Shown here: piece by piece, positions 36,242 to 44,861 of the stretch
How the letters are laid out: each line of letters begins with the position of its first letter
Numbering within the stretch: the first letter of the stretch is position 1
Assembly: GCA_001898225.1 (NCBI GenBank)
Contig: MKTJ01000058.1
Span: 66,132-130,131, forward strand
Length of the DNA stretch: 64,000 nucleotides
DNA from: Chloroflexi bacterium 54-19
GTDB taxonomy: Bacteria; Chloroflexota; Chloroflexia; Chloroheliales; Chloroheliaceae
Direction of reading: 5' to 3'
The notes under the pieces: model-generated
What the model saw: the letters and a program-made list of their open reading frames with translations, nothing else
Databases searched by the model: none
Told to the model about the DNA's origin: nothing
Position numbers and translations under genes: made by a program

Positions 36242-36774
36242 TCTAGCCCTGGGAATTGAAAAGTGAATAGTTTTCAGTTTTTAGCGTTTAGTTTTGTCAC
36301 ACTCGTAGGTGCGACCTGTCATTCCGAACGCCCCCTGTTACACCTAGGTCCGTTGGACAATATCAGATTCGCAGTCAACCTACCAAAGTTTTCTGACTTT
36401 GCGGTTGCCCTGTAATTTTACAAAGTCGCCATGAATTTTCCAGGAAAATTGAGGCGCTTTAGCTGAAGATTTATTCTAGATTGCGTAATTTATAACAATA
36501 AGGGTTGTGGAATTTCCCTGGTTGTAGGTGGAAGAGGTTTTTATGGGCGACGCGGCCAAAATCGAAGTGACGTGAAAAGGTGTGGTTAGGTTTAAGGCAC
36601 CAAAGTGCCCCCTGGCAGTCTCTCGCTGGATGTGGGGAGTTGAAAGGTGCCGAGCTTATCAAGCCTAGCGCCTATAAACCGGTCCCTGCAACCCGTTCAA
36701 AGCTTTGAACCTACCAAAAGGGGCAAAAATATAACGCCAGGCTGGTTTAGACCCAGCTATTTTTGAAAAATAAA
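36242..36774. repeat. Repeat-bearing intergenic region
   Basis: About 530 bp without a convincing gene. It holds 'CAGTTTTTAGCGTTTAG' words at 36276-36292, a 'GTCATTCCGAACG' element and 'GGTCCGTTGGACAA' at 36347-36360, whose complement recurs near 57815. A 63-codon minus-strand frame at 36471-36662 has no recognisable product and may be a decayed remnant. Confidence 0.5.
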
Positions 36775-37584
36775 TTATATCCCCAGACTAACTCTTATTT
36801 TCTCGCTTTCGAAAAGCTGTCCATATTCCAGGGTAAACCCACTGGCTGTTTTTGGCACTTCGAAAGTAACCCAGCCCCTCACCTTATCACCATTCGGAAT
36901 ATCGTTTGTACCTTTAAGGCTGGGCTGTTTATCCCCAAAGATGCCGGTGTTGTAGGAATATCCCTGGCTATCTTTCAATGTTGCATAGAGGGCATTGGCG
37001 CTAACACCGCTGTTTTTCTGGCTGCCAATCGTAAGGTCAACTGCAATAAAAGTATTGCCAGATTTGGCCTGGTCGATAGCATCACCGGAAAAATTCTCAG
37101 ACTTCTGGACAACGTTTACGGTTAAAGTGTAACCATTAAGCGAAATTGTATCCCCAACTTTCCCAATTTTTTGGCTGTTATTGGAAGACTGAACAACGGC
37201 ATTTTGATTGTTAATCCCGGCCGCCGGGGCAGTCGCAATGGTTTGTTGGGTGTTAGTGGTCGAGTTTGACCTGGAAGCTGCACCTATTCCGGCCAATATA
37301 ACGACTACCCCGATAACCAGGAGAGCGGTAGCCCAACCGGGCCATTTCTTTTTTGCAACCGGGGCACCCCCAAAATAGCCAACCTGCGGGCTAATAGGCC
37401 TTTGCGGTTGCTGATAATAAACTTGCTGAGGCTGTTGAGATTGAGGGTAGTAGCCTTGTTGGGGTTGCTGAACCGGATATGGTCCGGGTTGTTGCGCAAA
37501 TGGATAAGGCTGCTGGGGTTGTGAGGTAGAACCTTGATTCTGGTTAGTCGAATTACCCCAGGGGTCTTGAGAATTTTGTGTCAT
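36775..37584 (-). CDS. Membrane-anchored DUF4352 protein
   Basis: 269 residues: a Gln/Pro/Tyr-rich N-terminal ~75 residues, one TM helix (about 83-103), a Ser/Thr/Asn linker, and a C-terminal telokin-like DUF4352 domain ('GDTISLNGYTLTVNVVQKSE', 'GNTFIAVDLTIGSQKNSG', 'VRGWVTFEVPKTASGFTLEY'). The domain faces the outside. DUF4352 domains are beta-sandwich modules of secreted proteins. It is 8 bp downstream of the LITAF-like gene and coexpressed with it. Confidence 0.82.
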   Translation of the reverse strand: MTQNSQDPWGNSTNQNQGSTSQPQQPYPFAQQPGPYPVQQPQQGYYPQSQQPQQVYYQQPQRPISPQVGYFGGAPVAKKKWPGWATALLVIGVVVILAGIGAASRSNSTTNTQQTIATAPAAGINNQNAVVQSSNNSQKIGKVGDTISLNGYTLTVNVVQKSENFSGDAIDQAKSGNTFIAVDLTIGSQKNSGVSANALYATLKDSQGYSYNTGIFGDKQPSLKGTNDIPNGDKVRGWVTFEVPKTASGFTLEYGQLFESEKIRVSLGI

Positions 37585-37592
37585 TTTTACTC

Positions 37593-38225
37593 CTAGTTAA
37601 ATTTTACTCCGCATTGACCGCAATACTGGTAACTGGTTTTTGAGAAAAATCCCACCCAGCACAAAGGGAAAAATAAAATTAACAGCACCGCAAAAGTAAT
37701 CCACCCGCCAGTTGAAATCCTTGTGCTGGTTAATGGTGGGTAAGGGCTTCTGCAATACGGGCACGAATAAACAGGCGCCGTATTTATGATGATGGGTTGG
37801 GGTGCTATAAAGGTCTGTGGCTGAATATAGATTTGTTGGGTTGGCATCACCGGCTGGACAGGGACGGCGGGTTGCACCGGTAAAATCACCTGGGTGGTGC
37901 TTTGCCCCATATTTTGCGCTATATATTTCTTTGGTGGGAAAAAAGGAAAGCCCTCGCCAGGCTGCGGCCAATTGTTTTTTTCATTTGTCAGCCATTGTTC
38001 CGCCTGTTGTATGGCAAGGTCATCAGGTTTTATGAGCTTAGCCCGGTTGAGAAGCAAGGACGCCCGCTCAGTATTTGGGGCTGTATAAATACCCCAAAGA
38101 ATAAAATCAATGTTGTTGGCATCTTTTTGCGCCAGGGCTTTTATAAACTCAAAAGCCTTTTCTTTGTTACCTTCCTGGGCATACTGAACAGCACGGGTAA
38201 AGACAGCCAGATCATTACCGTCCAT
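37593..38225 (-). CDS. TPR-like protein with C-terminal LITAF-like zinc/membrane domain
   Basis: 210 residues. The first ~80 form TPR-like helices; residues 85-150 are Pro/Gln-rich. The C-terminal ~55 residues read CPYC, a Thr/Ser-rich loop, GGW, a hydrophobic run ending CWVGFF, and YCGQCG. That is the LITAF pattern: two CxxC half-sites separated by a membrane-dipping helix. Eukaryotic LITAF proteins act at endosomal membranes; bacterial members are uncharacterised. It is followed closely by the DUF4352 gene. Confidence 0.7.
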   Translation of the reverse strand: MDGNDLAVFTRAVQYAQEGNKEKAFEFIKALAQKDANNIDFILWGIYTAPNTERASLLLNRAKLIKPDDLAIQQAEQWLTNEKNNWPQPGEGFPFFPPKKYIAQNMGQSTTQVILPVQPAVPVQPVMPTQQIYIQPQTFIAPQPIIINTAPVYSCPYCRSPYPPLTSTRISTGGWITFAVLLILFFPLCWVGFFSKTSYQYCGQCGVKFN

Positions 38226-38255
38226 AATGGCATCCTTATTTTATTATTTTTTTAA

Positions 38256-38631
38256 AAAATTAAATATAAAGATAATTTAACACCGGAAATGTGAAAAGTC
38301 AATAGGACTTTAAGCTCACCAATGTACTACAAATAGGAAATTACTTTCTTGCATACCGCTTGCCCGGTGGGTACACGTGTTCCATCACTTTAACTGAGTT
38401 GTATCATTTAGTTTGTATTCAATTCATCTTTATATGTTTTGCAAGGTAATACTCGAATTCAATATTTTAATTTTTTGATCGAAAATTACTATAGATTGTT
38501 CAATTCATAACAAACTAAGCTTCGAGAAATAGTCCAGATTGGCGCTCTATTGCGAGATTCTGTGTAATTAGCTACTATGATTGTGGTTTTAGCACGCTTT
38601 TTCTATTCTTATAAAATTTTAGGGGAGGAAA
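38256..38631. other. AT-rich intergenic region
   Basis: About 375 bp of AT-rich DNA between divergent genes, with no ORF or repeat that I can support. It should contain the promoters of both flanking genes. Confidence 0.5.
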
Positions 38632-39444
38632 ATGGCTACCAGAACTTTATTTATTGAAGCGCTCGAAAAAGACTCGGCCAGGGTTGTTGAAGCAGTACAG
38701 GCCCACTCGGAACCGCCTACCCCCGCTGTGCCAAGTTGCCCGGGATGGAACCTGACCATGCTTTTGACGCACCTGGGCAGCACGCACCGCCGGGCCACCA
38801 GCCGCCTGCGGACCCCCGGCGAAACAACGCCCGACCCGAACGATAAGAGCTATCTTGAGGTTACCCCCGAATGGCAGGAATGGCTCAATACCGGGAAAGC
38901 TCCCGACGATGCTGCAATATCGCCCGCCCTTGTCGCCTGGTTCGAGGAAGGCTCCAGGGAGTTGGCGGCGGCCCTGGCCGCTACCCCTGACGACGCCCAG
39001 GTCTGGAACCTCTCGGGCCGTTCCAAACTCCCGGCCTCTTTCTACCAGCGCCAGATGTCTACCGAGACAGCCCTTCATCGCTGGGATGCCCAGAACGCTC
39101 TGCCCGGACACAACCCCGACCCCATTGACCCTGAACTGGCCTATAATGCCCTGACTTTGTTGTTTAGCTTTTTGCCCATGCGTTTCAAAAGTTTCAACGG
39201 GCCGGATGGCCAGGGTGAGACCTACCACCTCCACCGCACCGATGGTGAGGGCGAATGGCTGCTTACTTTTAACGGCAGAGAACTCGATGTCCAGCCAATC
39301 CACGCGAAAGGTGATGTAGCCATCCGGGGTACCGCCTCCGATTTGTTGCTCGTAATGTGGCGGCGGATACCGCTGGATGGCCTGGAGATTTTTGGCGACA
39401 AGGCAAAAGCTCAGCACCTTTTCGAACTCCTGCCAAAGATGTAA
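38632..39444 (+). CDS. Maleylpyruvate isomerase/mycothiol-dependent family protein (MDMPI)
   Basis: 270 residues with the DinB-like MDMPI N-terminal domain ('VPSCPGWNLTMLLTHLGSTH', the metal-type His in LTHLG, 'TETALHRWDAQNA' with second-site His) and an MDMPI C-terminal domain ('DVAIRGTASDLLLVMWRRIP'). Family members in Actinobacteria use mycothiol; whether this organism has a comparable thiol is not visible here. AGGGGAGGA precedes the ATG. Confidence 0.85.
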   Translation: MATRTLFIEALEKDSARVVEAVQAHSEPPTPAVPSCPGWNLTMLLTHLGSTHRRATSRLRTPGETTPDPNDKSYLEVTPEWQEWLNTGKAPDDAAISPALVAWFEEGSRELAAALAATPDDAQVWNLSGRSKLPASFYQRQMSTETALHRWDAQNALPGHNPDPIDPELAYNALTLLFSFLPMRFKSFNGPDGQGETYHLHRTDGEGEWLLTFNGRELDVQPIHAKGDVAIRGTASDLLLVMWRRIPLDGLEIFGDKAKAQHLFELLPKM

Positions 39445-39537
39445 GGTTTTCTGCTTCTATGGGGTGGGCGGCGGTTCTATCTTTCCCCGTTTAACGTTTA
39501 ACGGTGTTTCGTGCCCTTTATGGGCAAACGCTAATTC

Positions 39538-39581
39538 TGGGGATAACCATGTGGGAAAACATGTGGGTAAGTCGTGGATAA
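39538..39581 (+). promoter_or_regulatory. Array of four DnaA-box-like 9-mers
   Basis: Four 9-mers resembling the DnaA-box complement TGTGNATAA lie at 39538 (TGGGGATAA), 39550 (TGTGGGAAA), 39562 (TGTGGGTAA) and 39573 (CGTGGATAA). They have one, two, one and one mismatch respectively, and start 12, 12 and 11 bp apart. The array ends 6 bp before a -35 hexamer. It may bind DnaA or another repeat-reading protein. Confidence 0.5.
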
Positions 39582-39587
39582 ATTTTA

Positions 39588-39616
39588 TTGACTCCAAAAG
39601 GGAATCTTGCTACCAT
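39588..39616 (+). promoter_or_regulatory. Sigma-70-type promoter of a putative structured RNA
   Basis: -35 TTGACT (39588-39593), 17-bp spacer, -10 TACCAT (39611-39616). The predicted transcript would start near 39623 and run into a GCAA-hairpin-rich region without a good ORF. Confidence 0.55.
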
Positions 39617-39622
39617 AGTGAT

Positions 39623-40088
39623 GTCAGAGTTGTTGAAGCCCACCGAAACACAACCACAGGTTAGCAAGTTATCCGCAAGGAAAACCCTATCCAAGGTTCT
39701 ACCGCAAGGCTGAAACGCCCGGTAGGTGACCTGCAAAGGTCCATCGCCCGGACGCATCCGAACTCAGCGACACACTCCCCGGTACACGACCCGCAAGGGT
39801 ACGCCCCGTCCGAGTTTCGTCGCCCGGTTGAGCCAGAAGAAAGCGGCCCGCAAGGGAGCGCGTCCCACAGGTTCCAGCCTCGAGGTCGGGTAGGTTGGAG
39901 CAAATCCGCCAGGACTTTGCCCGGCCGGTTTCATCCCGAAAGGTTGCGCGAGTTAGCCCAGGCCGCAAGGTCGAAAGCTTCTTCGCAAAAATCCCAGGTC
40001 GAGCCGGTTGCGCCAGGTATTGCTTCTATACGCAAAGCTGATACGAAACTCCGAGGAGCCGCAAGGTTTGTCGGAGTTTTTCGTTTTT
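39623..40088 (+). ncRNA. Candidate large structured non-coding RNA (~460 nt)
   Basis: The stretch has no plausible coding frame but is bounded by a promoter-like sequence and an intrinsic terminator. It contains at least six GCAA tetraloop hairpins: TCC-GCAA-GGA (39672), GACCT-GCAA-AGGTC (39728), ACCC-GCAA-GGGT (39789), CCC-GCAA-GGG (39847), GGCC-GCAA-GGTC (39961) and CC-GCAA-GG in the terminator loop. Longer-range complements include GTTGT/ACAAC (39629/39650), CGAACTC/GAGTTTCG and GCGAC/GTCGC around 39757-39822. Repeated GNRA loops are a mark of folded RNAs. It lacks RNase P and tmRNA signatures; I do not recognise the class. Confidence 0.5.
40046..40088 (+). terminator. Rho-independent terminator of the candidate RNA
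   Basis: Stem AAACTCCGA / TCGGAGTTT closing a loop that itself contains CC-GCAA-GG, followed by TTCGTTTTTA. The T-run exists only on the plus strand, fixing the direction of transcription. Confidence 0.8.
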
Positions 40089-40137
40089 ATACTTTTCGCA
40101 GATTTGTTAAAACGGATCTCTAAAATCTGAGGGGAAA

Positions 40138-40698
40138 TTATTCTTCTTCCAGTTCAGGTTCGGGGCGCGGCCAGAAGATGAGCGGGGCCAGCGCCACCGC
40201 CACCCCTCCTAAAAAGCCGGTCGGCAGCATCAAATAGTTGTTGGTCTGCCACAGACCGAGCCGTTCGAGCCCGCTATCTACCAGCCAGGGCACGAACAAC
40301 GCCGCCAGGATTGCCGCCAGCCGCAGCCGGGATTGGGGCAGGTGATTTTTAACCAGGGGAGTGTAAAAGTAGACCAGTCCCGCCGTCAGGAGGCCGACCC
40401 CGACCCCGAAACAGCGCGTACAGACCATCAGAGGTTCGCCGGAAATGCCCAGGCTATGGTCGGTGTAGGAGCAAATGGCCCGCCCAACTTCCCAGCCGAA
40501 TTGCGCGATATTTTGCAGGACCGGGATGCCGCTCAGCCAGAACAGCGGCGTCAGGATAGTGCCGAGGAAGATAAAGATAACCAGCACTTTGCCCACCAGC
40601 GCCAGGTTGAAATCTTCCCAGCGGACGCTCAAAGCACGCGGCCAGCTACTGGTCGCTTTGCGGTTTTGTACCTGGCTAAATTCTCCGGTCCTTAACAT
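40138..40698 (-). CDS. DUF2085 membrane protein
   Basis: About 186 residues from the ATG at 40698 (an upstream in-frame ATG at 40842 would add 48 residues with little hydrophobic or conserved character). Four or five TM helices and the family motif 'EPLMVCTRCFGVGVGLLTAG', in which a CxRCxG element is typical of DUF2085. 'ICSYTDHSLGI' stands where other members have the CHQ..SRS motif. Role unknown. Confidence 0.75.
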   Translation of the reverse strand: MLRTGEFSQVQNRKATSSWPRALSVRWEDFNLALVGKVLVIFIFLGTILTPLFWLSGIPVLQNIAQFGWEVGRAICSYTDHSLGISGEPLMVCTRCFGVGVGLLTAGLVYFYTPLVKNHLPQSRLRLAAILAALFVPWLVDSGLERLGLWQTNNYLMLPTGFLGGVAVALAPLIFWPRPEPELEEE

Positions 40699-40919
40699 TT
40701 CCAAAAGTTCCCTTCTTTGCCCACACCCATCCTGCCGGGGTGCTGCTTTGAGTATAGCACACCCGGTAAATCGTTTGCTCTTTACACAGCCCGAAAAAGG
40801 TTGAAGCTGGAAAAATATTCGGTTAAGATTCGGTTGCATCACGCCGTATCCACAGGTATTTTATTCTTTTCAAAAAATATAAGTTGGTTTGTTCAGCTTA
40901 ACAGACAAGGAGGTCAGCT

Positions 40920-41978
40920 TTGATTATTCCGCTGCTTGGATTGGGTTCGGGCCTGGCGAATTTGCCGGTGCTCGGTAAGAAACGTTCGCGTGCTATCACC
41001 GCCGAGAATCCGACCGGGGCGAAGGGCAAAGGCGGTCAGGCCGCTTCTCACCTGGGGGTGGCCCGCAAAGGACGGCCCTGCCTGGAAGGTGTTCAACCCG
41101 GCGAGACCGTGACCCTGGCCGAAATAGCCGGACCGGGTATCATCCAGCACATCTGGTTCACCGTAGCCGACCGGACCGAGGCCGGAGATTACGTGCTGCG
41201 GGATTTAGTCTTGCGGTTTTACTGGGACGGAGCTTCCCAGCCGAGCGTCGAAGTGCCGGTAGGCGACTTTTTTTGCAACGGCCATGCCCGGCGCTCCAAC
41301 GTCAACGCCCAGGCCGTTTCGGTCCATCCGAGCGGTGGGTTTAACTGCTACTGGCCCATGCCCTTCCAGCAGTCCTGCCGGGTTACCCTCGAAAACCAGC
41401 ACGCCGGTCCTATCCCCTATCTCTTTTACCAGGTCGATTACTCCGAGGTTGACGAACTGCCGCCTGAAACGGCCTATTTTCACGCCCAGTGGCGGCGAAC
41501 CAATCCCCAACCGCTAGGCCAGGACTATACTATTCTTGAAACGAGCGGCTCCGGGGTCTATGTCGGTACTTATCTCGCCTGGACTCAGCTTGGCAGCCCT
41601 GACTGGTGGGGAGAGGGTGAAGTGAAGTTTTATATTGACGGCGACCAGGAATGGCCCACCATCTGCGGCACCGGCACCGAAGATTATTTCGGCGGAGCCT
41701 GGGCTTTTGGCGAAACCTACTCCGGTATCTACCTGGGCTATCCGCTCTGGGAGCAGTCCGAGGGGAAGCCTCCCCTCCACGGTCTCTACCGCTTTCACGT
41801 CCTCGACTCCATCCGTTTCGAGGAAAACCTGCGGGTGACCGTCCAGGACATCGGCAACAGTGACGGCCTGTTCGAGCGTTCCGACGACATCAGCAGCGTG
41901 GCTTTCTGGTATCAGAAGTTGCCGCAGGCGGACTTCCCGGCCCTGCCGCCACGCGAGGAACGCTGGCCGGTCTGGTAG
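40920..41978 (+). CDS. DUF2961 / GH172-like protein
   Basis: 352 residues with the DUF2961 layout: 'GETVTLAEIAGPGIIQHIWF', 'LRFYWDGASQPSVEVPVGDF' and 'ICGTGTEDYFGGAWAFG', the segment holding a proposed catalytic Glu. DUF2961 is now glycoside hydrolase family 172, with members acting on arabinofuranose or difructose anhydrides. No signal peptide is seen, so it acts inside the cell or is released otherwise. TTG start 6 nt after AAGGAGG. Confidence 0.88.
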   Translation: MIIPLLGLGSGLANLPVLGKKRSRAITAENPTGAKGKGGQAASHLGVARKGRPCLEGVQPGETVTLAEIAGPGIIQHIWFTVADRTEAGDYVLRDLVLRFYWDGASQPSVEVPVGDFFCNGHARRSNVNAQAVSVHPSGGFNCYWPMPFQQSCRVTLENQHAGPIPYLFYQVDYSEVDELPPETAYFHAQWRRTNPQPLGQDYTILETSGSGVYVGTYLAWTQLGSPDWWGEGEVKFYIDGDQEWPTICGTGTEDYFGGAWAFGETYSGIYLGYPLWEQSEGKPPLHGLYRFHVLDSIRFEENLRVTVQDIGNSDGLFERSDDISSVAFWYQKLPQADFPALPPREERWPVW

Positions 41979-42108
41979 CAGTTAACTGCGAGTTGTCAAC
42001 TACGAGTTGTCAGCTACTGGTTGCTTTCAAAAAAATCGGGTGAGTGCTATGATAGCCCTGGTTCAATAGTAATAATTTGTCCCAGGTTAATCATCCGAAA
42101 GGTTTTCT

Positions 42109-43236
42109 ATGCTTATGAAACAATGGGCGAAAAAAGGGTGGTGGGCGGCGCTGGCCTTTACCCTGCTGCTGGCAACCGGGTTTCTACAGGGGCCGCTAGC
42201 AAAGGCCGACGTTGCCAGCCAGACTTTTCCCGAAACGGGTTTTACTGTGAGCGATACACACGGTTTTTTAAGCTACTGGCAGAAGTACGGGGGCCTGGCG
42301 GTCTATGGCTACCCGATTACACCGGAGCGCCAGGAATTGAACCCGACCGATGGGAAAGTCTATTACACCCAGTGGTTCGAGCGTAACCGTTTCGAGTGGC
42401 ACCCTGAGTTCGCCGGGACCAAATACGAAATCTTACTCGGTCTGCTCGGCAGCCAGCTTACCGCCAACCGCCGTTCGGAAGCAGCTTTCCAGCCGGTCCC
42501 GGCAGTCGCCAATTCTGCGACCGTAACATACTTTCAACCAACCGGCCACACTCTCCAGAATTATTTTAAGACTTACTGGGAGCAGCACGGCGGGCTGGAA
42601 CAGTTTGGTTACCCTCTCACCGAGGAACATGACGAGCTTAACCCGACCGATAATAAGGTTTACCGGGTCCAGTGGTTCGAGCGGGCCCGGTTCGAGTACC
42701 ACCCGGAGAACCAACCCCCTTATAACGTTTTGTTAGGGTTGCTGGGCAGGCAATTGTTCGATGCCCAGTCGACTCCCACTACCCCCTCGAACCCTACCAC
42801 CCCACCGCCTGCTTCCGGGGGTGGGAGTAATCCCGGAAGCGGCACAGTTACCTCACCGACCGACCAACTTGGACCTGTTCCCATCGTGGCCGGGGTTACG
42901 GCCCTGCCGATGACTCAGGCTGAGTATGATAACCTCAAAACCAAGCTGGGAGCCGGGGGTTTATCGAATCTGCAAGTGGGCGTTTATACCAGCAAGACCA
43001 GTCCCGATAGCATCGCTCAGTTCTACCGGGATGCCCTGGTTAAGGGCGGTTTCAAGGTCAGCCAGGATATGAAGTTGCAAACTACTACTCTTTTATCCTA
43101 TTCGAGGGGGGCCAACGAACAGGCTAATGTCGTAACCGGGATTATTGACGACCTGCTTTTAACCCAGGCACCCTATAAAGGCAAGGGGTTAACTAAAGGC
43201 GATACCTACCTGATGGTCTGGTACGGTAACAACTAA
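42109..43236 (+). CDS. Secreted protein with two 'YW-GGL-GYP' repeats
   Basis: 375 residues: a signal peptide (about 10-33), two ~75-residue repeats ('FLSYWQKYGGLAVYGYPITP' ... 'YYTQWFERNRFEWHPEFAG' and 'YFKTYWEQHGGLEQFGYPLT' ... 'YRVQWFERARFEYHPENQPP', each ending LLGLLG), a Pro/Thr/Gly linker and a C-terminal ~110-residue alpha/beta domain. The repeat is a Chloroflexota-type secreted module, related by eye to the middle part of the deacetylase at 1091-2704. Function unknown; probably surface or wall binding. AAAGG lies before the ATG. Confidence 0.8.
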   Translation: MLMKQWAKKGWWAALAFTLLLATGFLQGPLAKADVASQTFPETGFTVSDTHGFLSYWQKYGGLAVYGYPITPERQELNPTDGKVYYTQWFERNRFEWHPEFAGTKYEILLGLLGSQLTANRRSEAAFQPVPAVANSATVTYFQPTGHTLQNYFKTYWEQHGGLEQFGYPLTEEHDELNPTDNKVYRVQWFERARFEYHPENQPPYNVLLGLLGRQLFDAQSTPTTPSNPTTPPPASGGGSNPGSGTVTSPTDQLGPVPIVAGVTALPMTQAEYDNLKTKLGAGGLSNLQVGVYTSKTSPDSIAQFYRDALVKGGFKVSQDMKLQTTTLLSYSRGANEQANVVTGIIDDLLLTQAPYKGKGLTKGDTYLMVWYGNN

Positions 43237-43254
43237 CCGGGTGGTTGAATATAC

Positions 43255-43295
43255 AAAAAGAGCTAACCGGTTCAAGGGGTTAGCTCTTTTTGTTT
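43255..43295. terminator. Bidirectional Rho-independent terminator
   Basis: AAAAAGAGCTAACC / GGTTAGCTCTTTTT hairpin between two convergent genes; both arms supply T-runs, so it can end transcripts from either side. Confidence 0.88.
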
Positions 43296-43338
43296 ACAAC
43301 CTGTTAGTGTGCTTACAACCTGTCACCTCGAAAAAGGA

Positions 43339-44031
43339 CTAGGAGGCGGTAACCGGGACAACCTCTGTTACACCGCTGGTCGTACCATACACGGTCACAT
43401 TATAGGTTCCGGCAGTCCCTTCAAAGAAAAGAATCAGGCCGGGCGAAGCCGGGATCTCACCGCCGGTAGTAGCCCAGGCGTAGGAAACGCTGGTATCGCC
43501 ATAGACTTTGCCGGTCTTGGGGTCGGTAATCCAGAGTTGGACCCGTTCCCCATATTCCCAGTTCTGGCCGGAGAAGGCCACTACCACCAGGGGCCCAAGC
43601 AGGATAGCGGCAGCCTTAACGGTGGGAGCAATCACCTGGAAGGTATCGCTCGCGGTCAGACCGCTCGTCAGACCTTTGACGGTGACATACCAGGTACCGA
43701 CCCCGGTCACAATCGAGTAATCTTTGTTTTTGAACTGGTCGAAATTACCCAGGTTGTCGGCATTGAGATAGGCCGAGTCAAAAGCTTTGCCACTGGGCGA
43801 AGTAACCCAGATAGCAATTTTTTCCCCGGCGTCAAAGCCGGTGCCGCTGATGGCGAAGGTGTCGCCCAGGTTCACTTGCTTGGTCGTAACGGTCAATGTA
43901 GCTGATGCGGCCCTGACGGGACTTGCCACAAACAGGGTCATCACCATCCCCAGCATCAAGAAAGTTACAGCCAGGATAAGCTTAACTTTTAAAGCCGGGT
44001 GGCGATAAGAAACATCGTAACTTGGATTCAT
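43339..44031 (-). CDS. Secreted protein with two Ig-like domains
   Basis: 230 residues from the ATG at 44031 (AAGGA just upstream; an earlier in-frame ATG at 44100 lacks an SD). A signal peptide ends near 'VRAASA'. Two beta-sandwich-like segments follow ('LGDTFAISGTGFDAGEKIAI' ... 'GTWYVTVKGLTSGLTASDTF' and 'VVVAFSGQNWEYGERVQLWI' ... 'GTYNVTVYGTTSGVTEVVPV'). Probable adhesion or surface protein; no sorting signal is seen. Confidence 0.7.
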   Translation of the reverse strand: MNPSYDVSYRHPALKVKLILAVTFLMLGMVMTLFVASPVRAASATLTVTTKQVNLGDTFAISGTGFDAGEKIAIWVTSPSGKAFDSAYLNADNLGNFDQFKNKDYSIVTGVGTWYVTVKGLTSGLTASDTFQVIAPTVKAAAILLGPLVVVAFSGQNWEYGERVQLWITDPKTGKVYGDTSVSYAWATTGGEIPASPGLILFFEGTAGTYNVTVYGTTSGVTEVVPVTAS

Positions 44032-44281
44032 CCTAGTTCCTTTCTTATACGCAATTTTAAGGCTCAATAAAAGGGTACTCCAAAAGGTGAATACAACCAA
44101 TCTTCTACACGAGCTACTAACCCCTTTTGGACCATCAGGAAGGGATATAGTAGGAGTTAGTATCAGGATACTAGCATACTTTATTCCATAAAGAATGCTT
44201 CTTCAGGTTTATTCTATATTATATAAGAGGTTTGTGAATATCTTAGTTAAAATATTAAATTCTTGAGAAATTAAAAGAGAC

Positions 44282-44322
44282 AAAAATGCGGCCGGAGTGG
44301 GTTAGTCCCCGGTCGCATTGGT
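44282..44322 (-). terminator. Rho-independent terminator
   Basis: Imperfect stem ATGCGGCCGG / CCGGTCGCAT around a ~13-nt loop; on the minus strand it continues into TTTTTG. It follows the stop of the gene at 44357-44794. Confidence 0.75.
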
Positions 44323-44356
44323 TTGGAACTTGCAAACAGAAGATGAAAAGAAGAGG

Positions 44357-44794
44357 TTATAGTTCACTGATGGTTGTAACGGGTCCGTTTAACAGACTGT
44401 AACCAACTACCCTGACAAATATTACCCTTGCAAGCTGGACGCTTACCGCCTGGCTATTTACCAGGTAACTGGCGGGTGTTTCCGGAAGGGCGGCAAATTT
44501 TCTCGTAGGTTTGGAAGGGCTCGTGGCTTGCATTATACAGTTGGCCGCGCTTTCGCCGTTCGGTAGAGCGATTGCCGTGCTGCAACCGTTAGGCACGGCG
44601 CTCCTGGTCGGGTGGAGCGGAATGGTCAGGCTGAAACTGGCAAAGATCAGCAAGATTAAAAGGGCGACGATTGCTTTACGCCGGGGAATTTCCTGTAAGT
44701 ACGTTGGGGGTACGTTGACTATGACTTTAGGAGATATAGTAAGTGTTTGTATCTCAGGCAGTTCAAAGTCATTGGCAAGATGTAACAACTTCAT
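44357..44794 (-). CDS. Hypothetical single-TM protein
   Basis: 145 residues from the ATG at 44794 (an upstream ATG at 44845 is possible). One TM helix at about 43-63 after a polar N-terminus; the exported part has two Cys (in NGCST and NCIMQ) that could form a disulfide. Family unknown. Confidence 0.55.
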   Translation of the reverse strand: MKLLHLANDFELPEIQTLTISPKVIVNVPPTYLQEIPRRKAIVALLILLIFASFSLTIPLHPTRSAVPNGCSTAIALPNGESAANCIMQATSPSKPTRKFAALPETPASYLVNSQAVSVQLARVIFVRVVGYSLLNGPVTTISEL

Positions 44795-44861
44795 ATTAAA
44801 AATCTCTTTTCGTTGTCGCGGTAATAGTACCGAAATGTTAGCCAAATGCTTATGTTTTTAA

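Noticed and set aside
36471-36662. 63-codon minus-strand ORF in the repeat-rich gap
   Set aside because: No SD, no recognisable motif, and its surroundings contain dispersed repeats; at most a decayed fragment.
39661-39968. Minus-strand ORFs in the RNA-like gap
   Set aside because: The Cys/Arg/Gly-rich products resemble no protein, and the region shows RNA hairpins and a plus-strand terminator instead.
39672-40070. CRISPR array suggested by recurring CCGCAAGG
   Set aside because: The 8-mer recurs at irregular spacing, within stems of varying sequence; there are no uniform repeats or spacers and no cas genes.
39623-40088. RNase P RNA or tmRNA
   Set aside because: No conserved RNase P cores (GAGGAAAGTCC- or AGAnGAAT-type) and no tRNA-like end or tag ORF.
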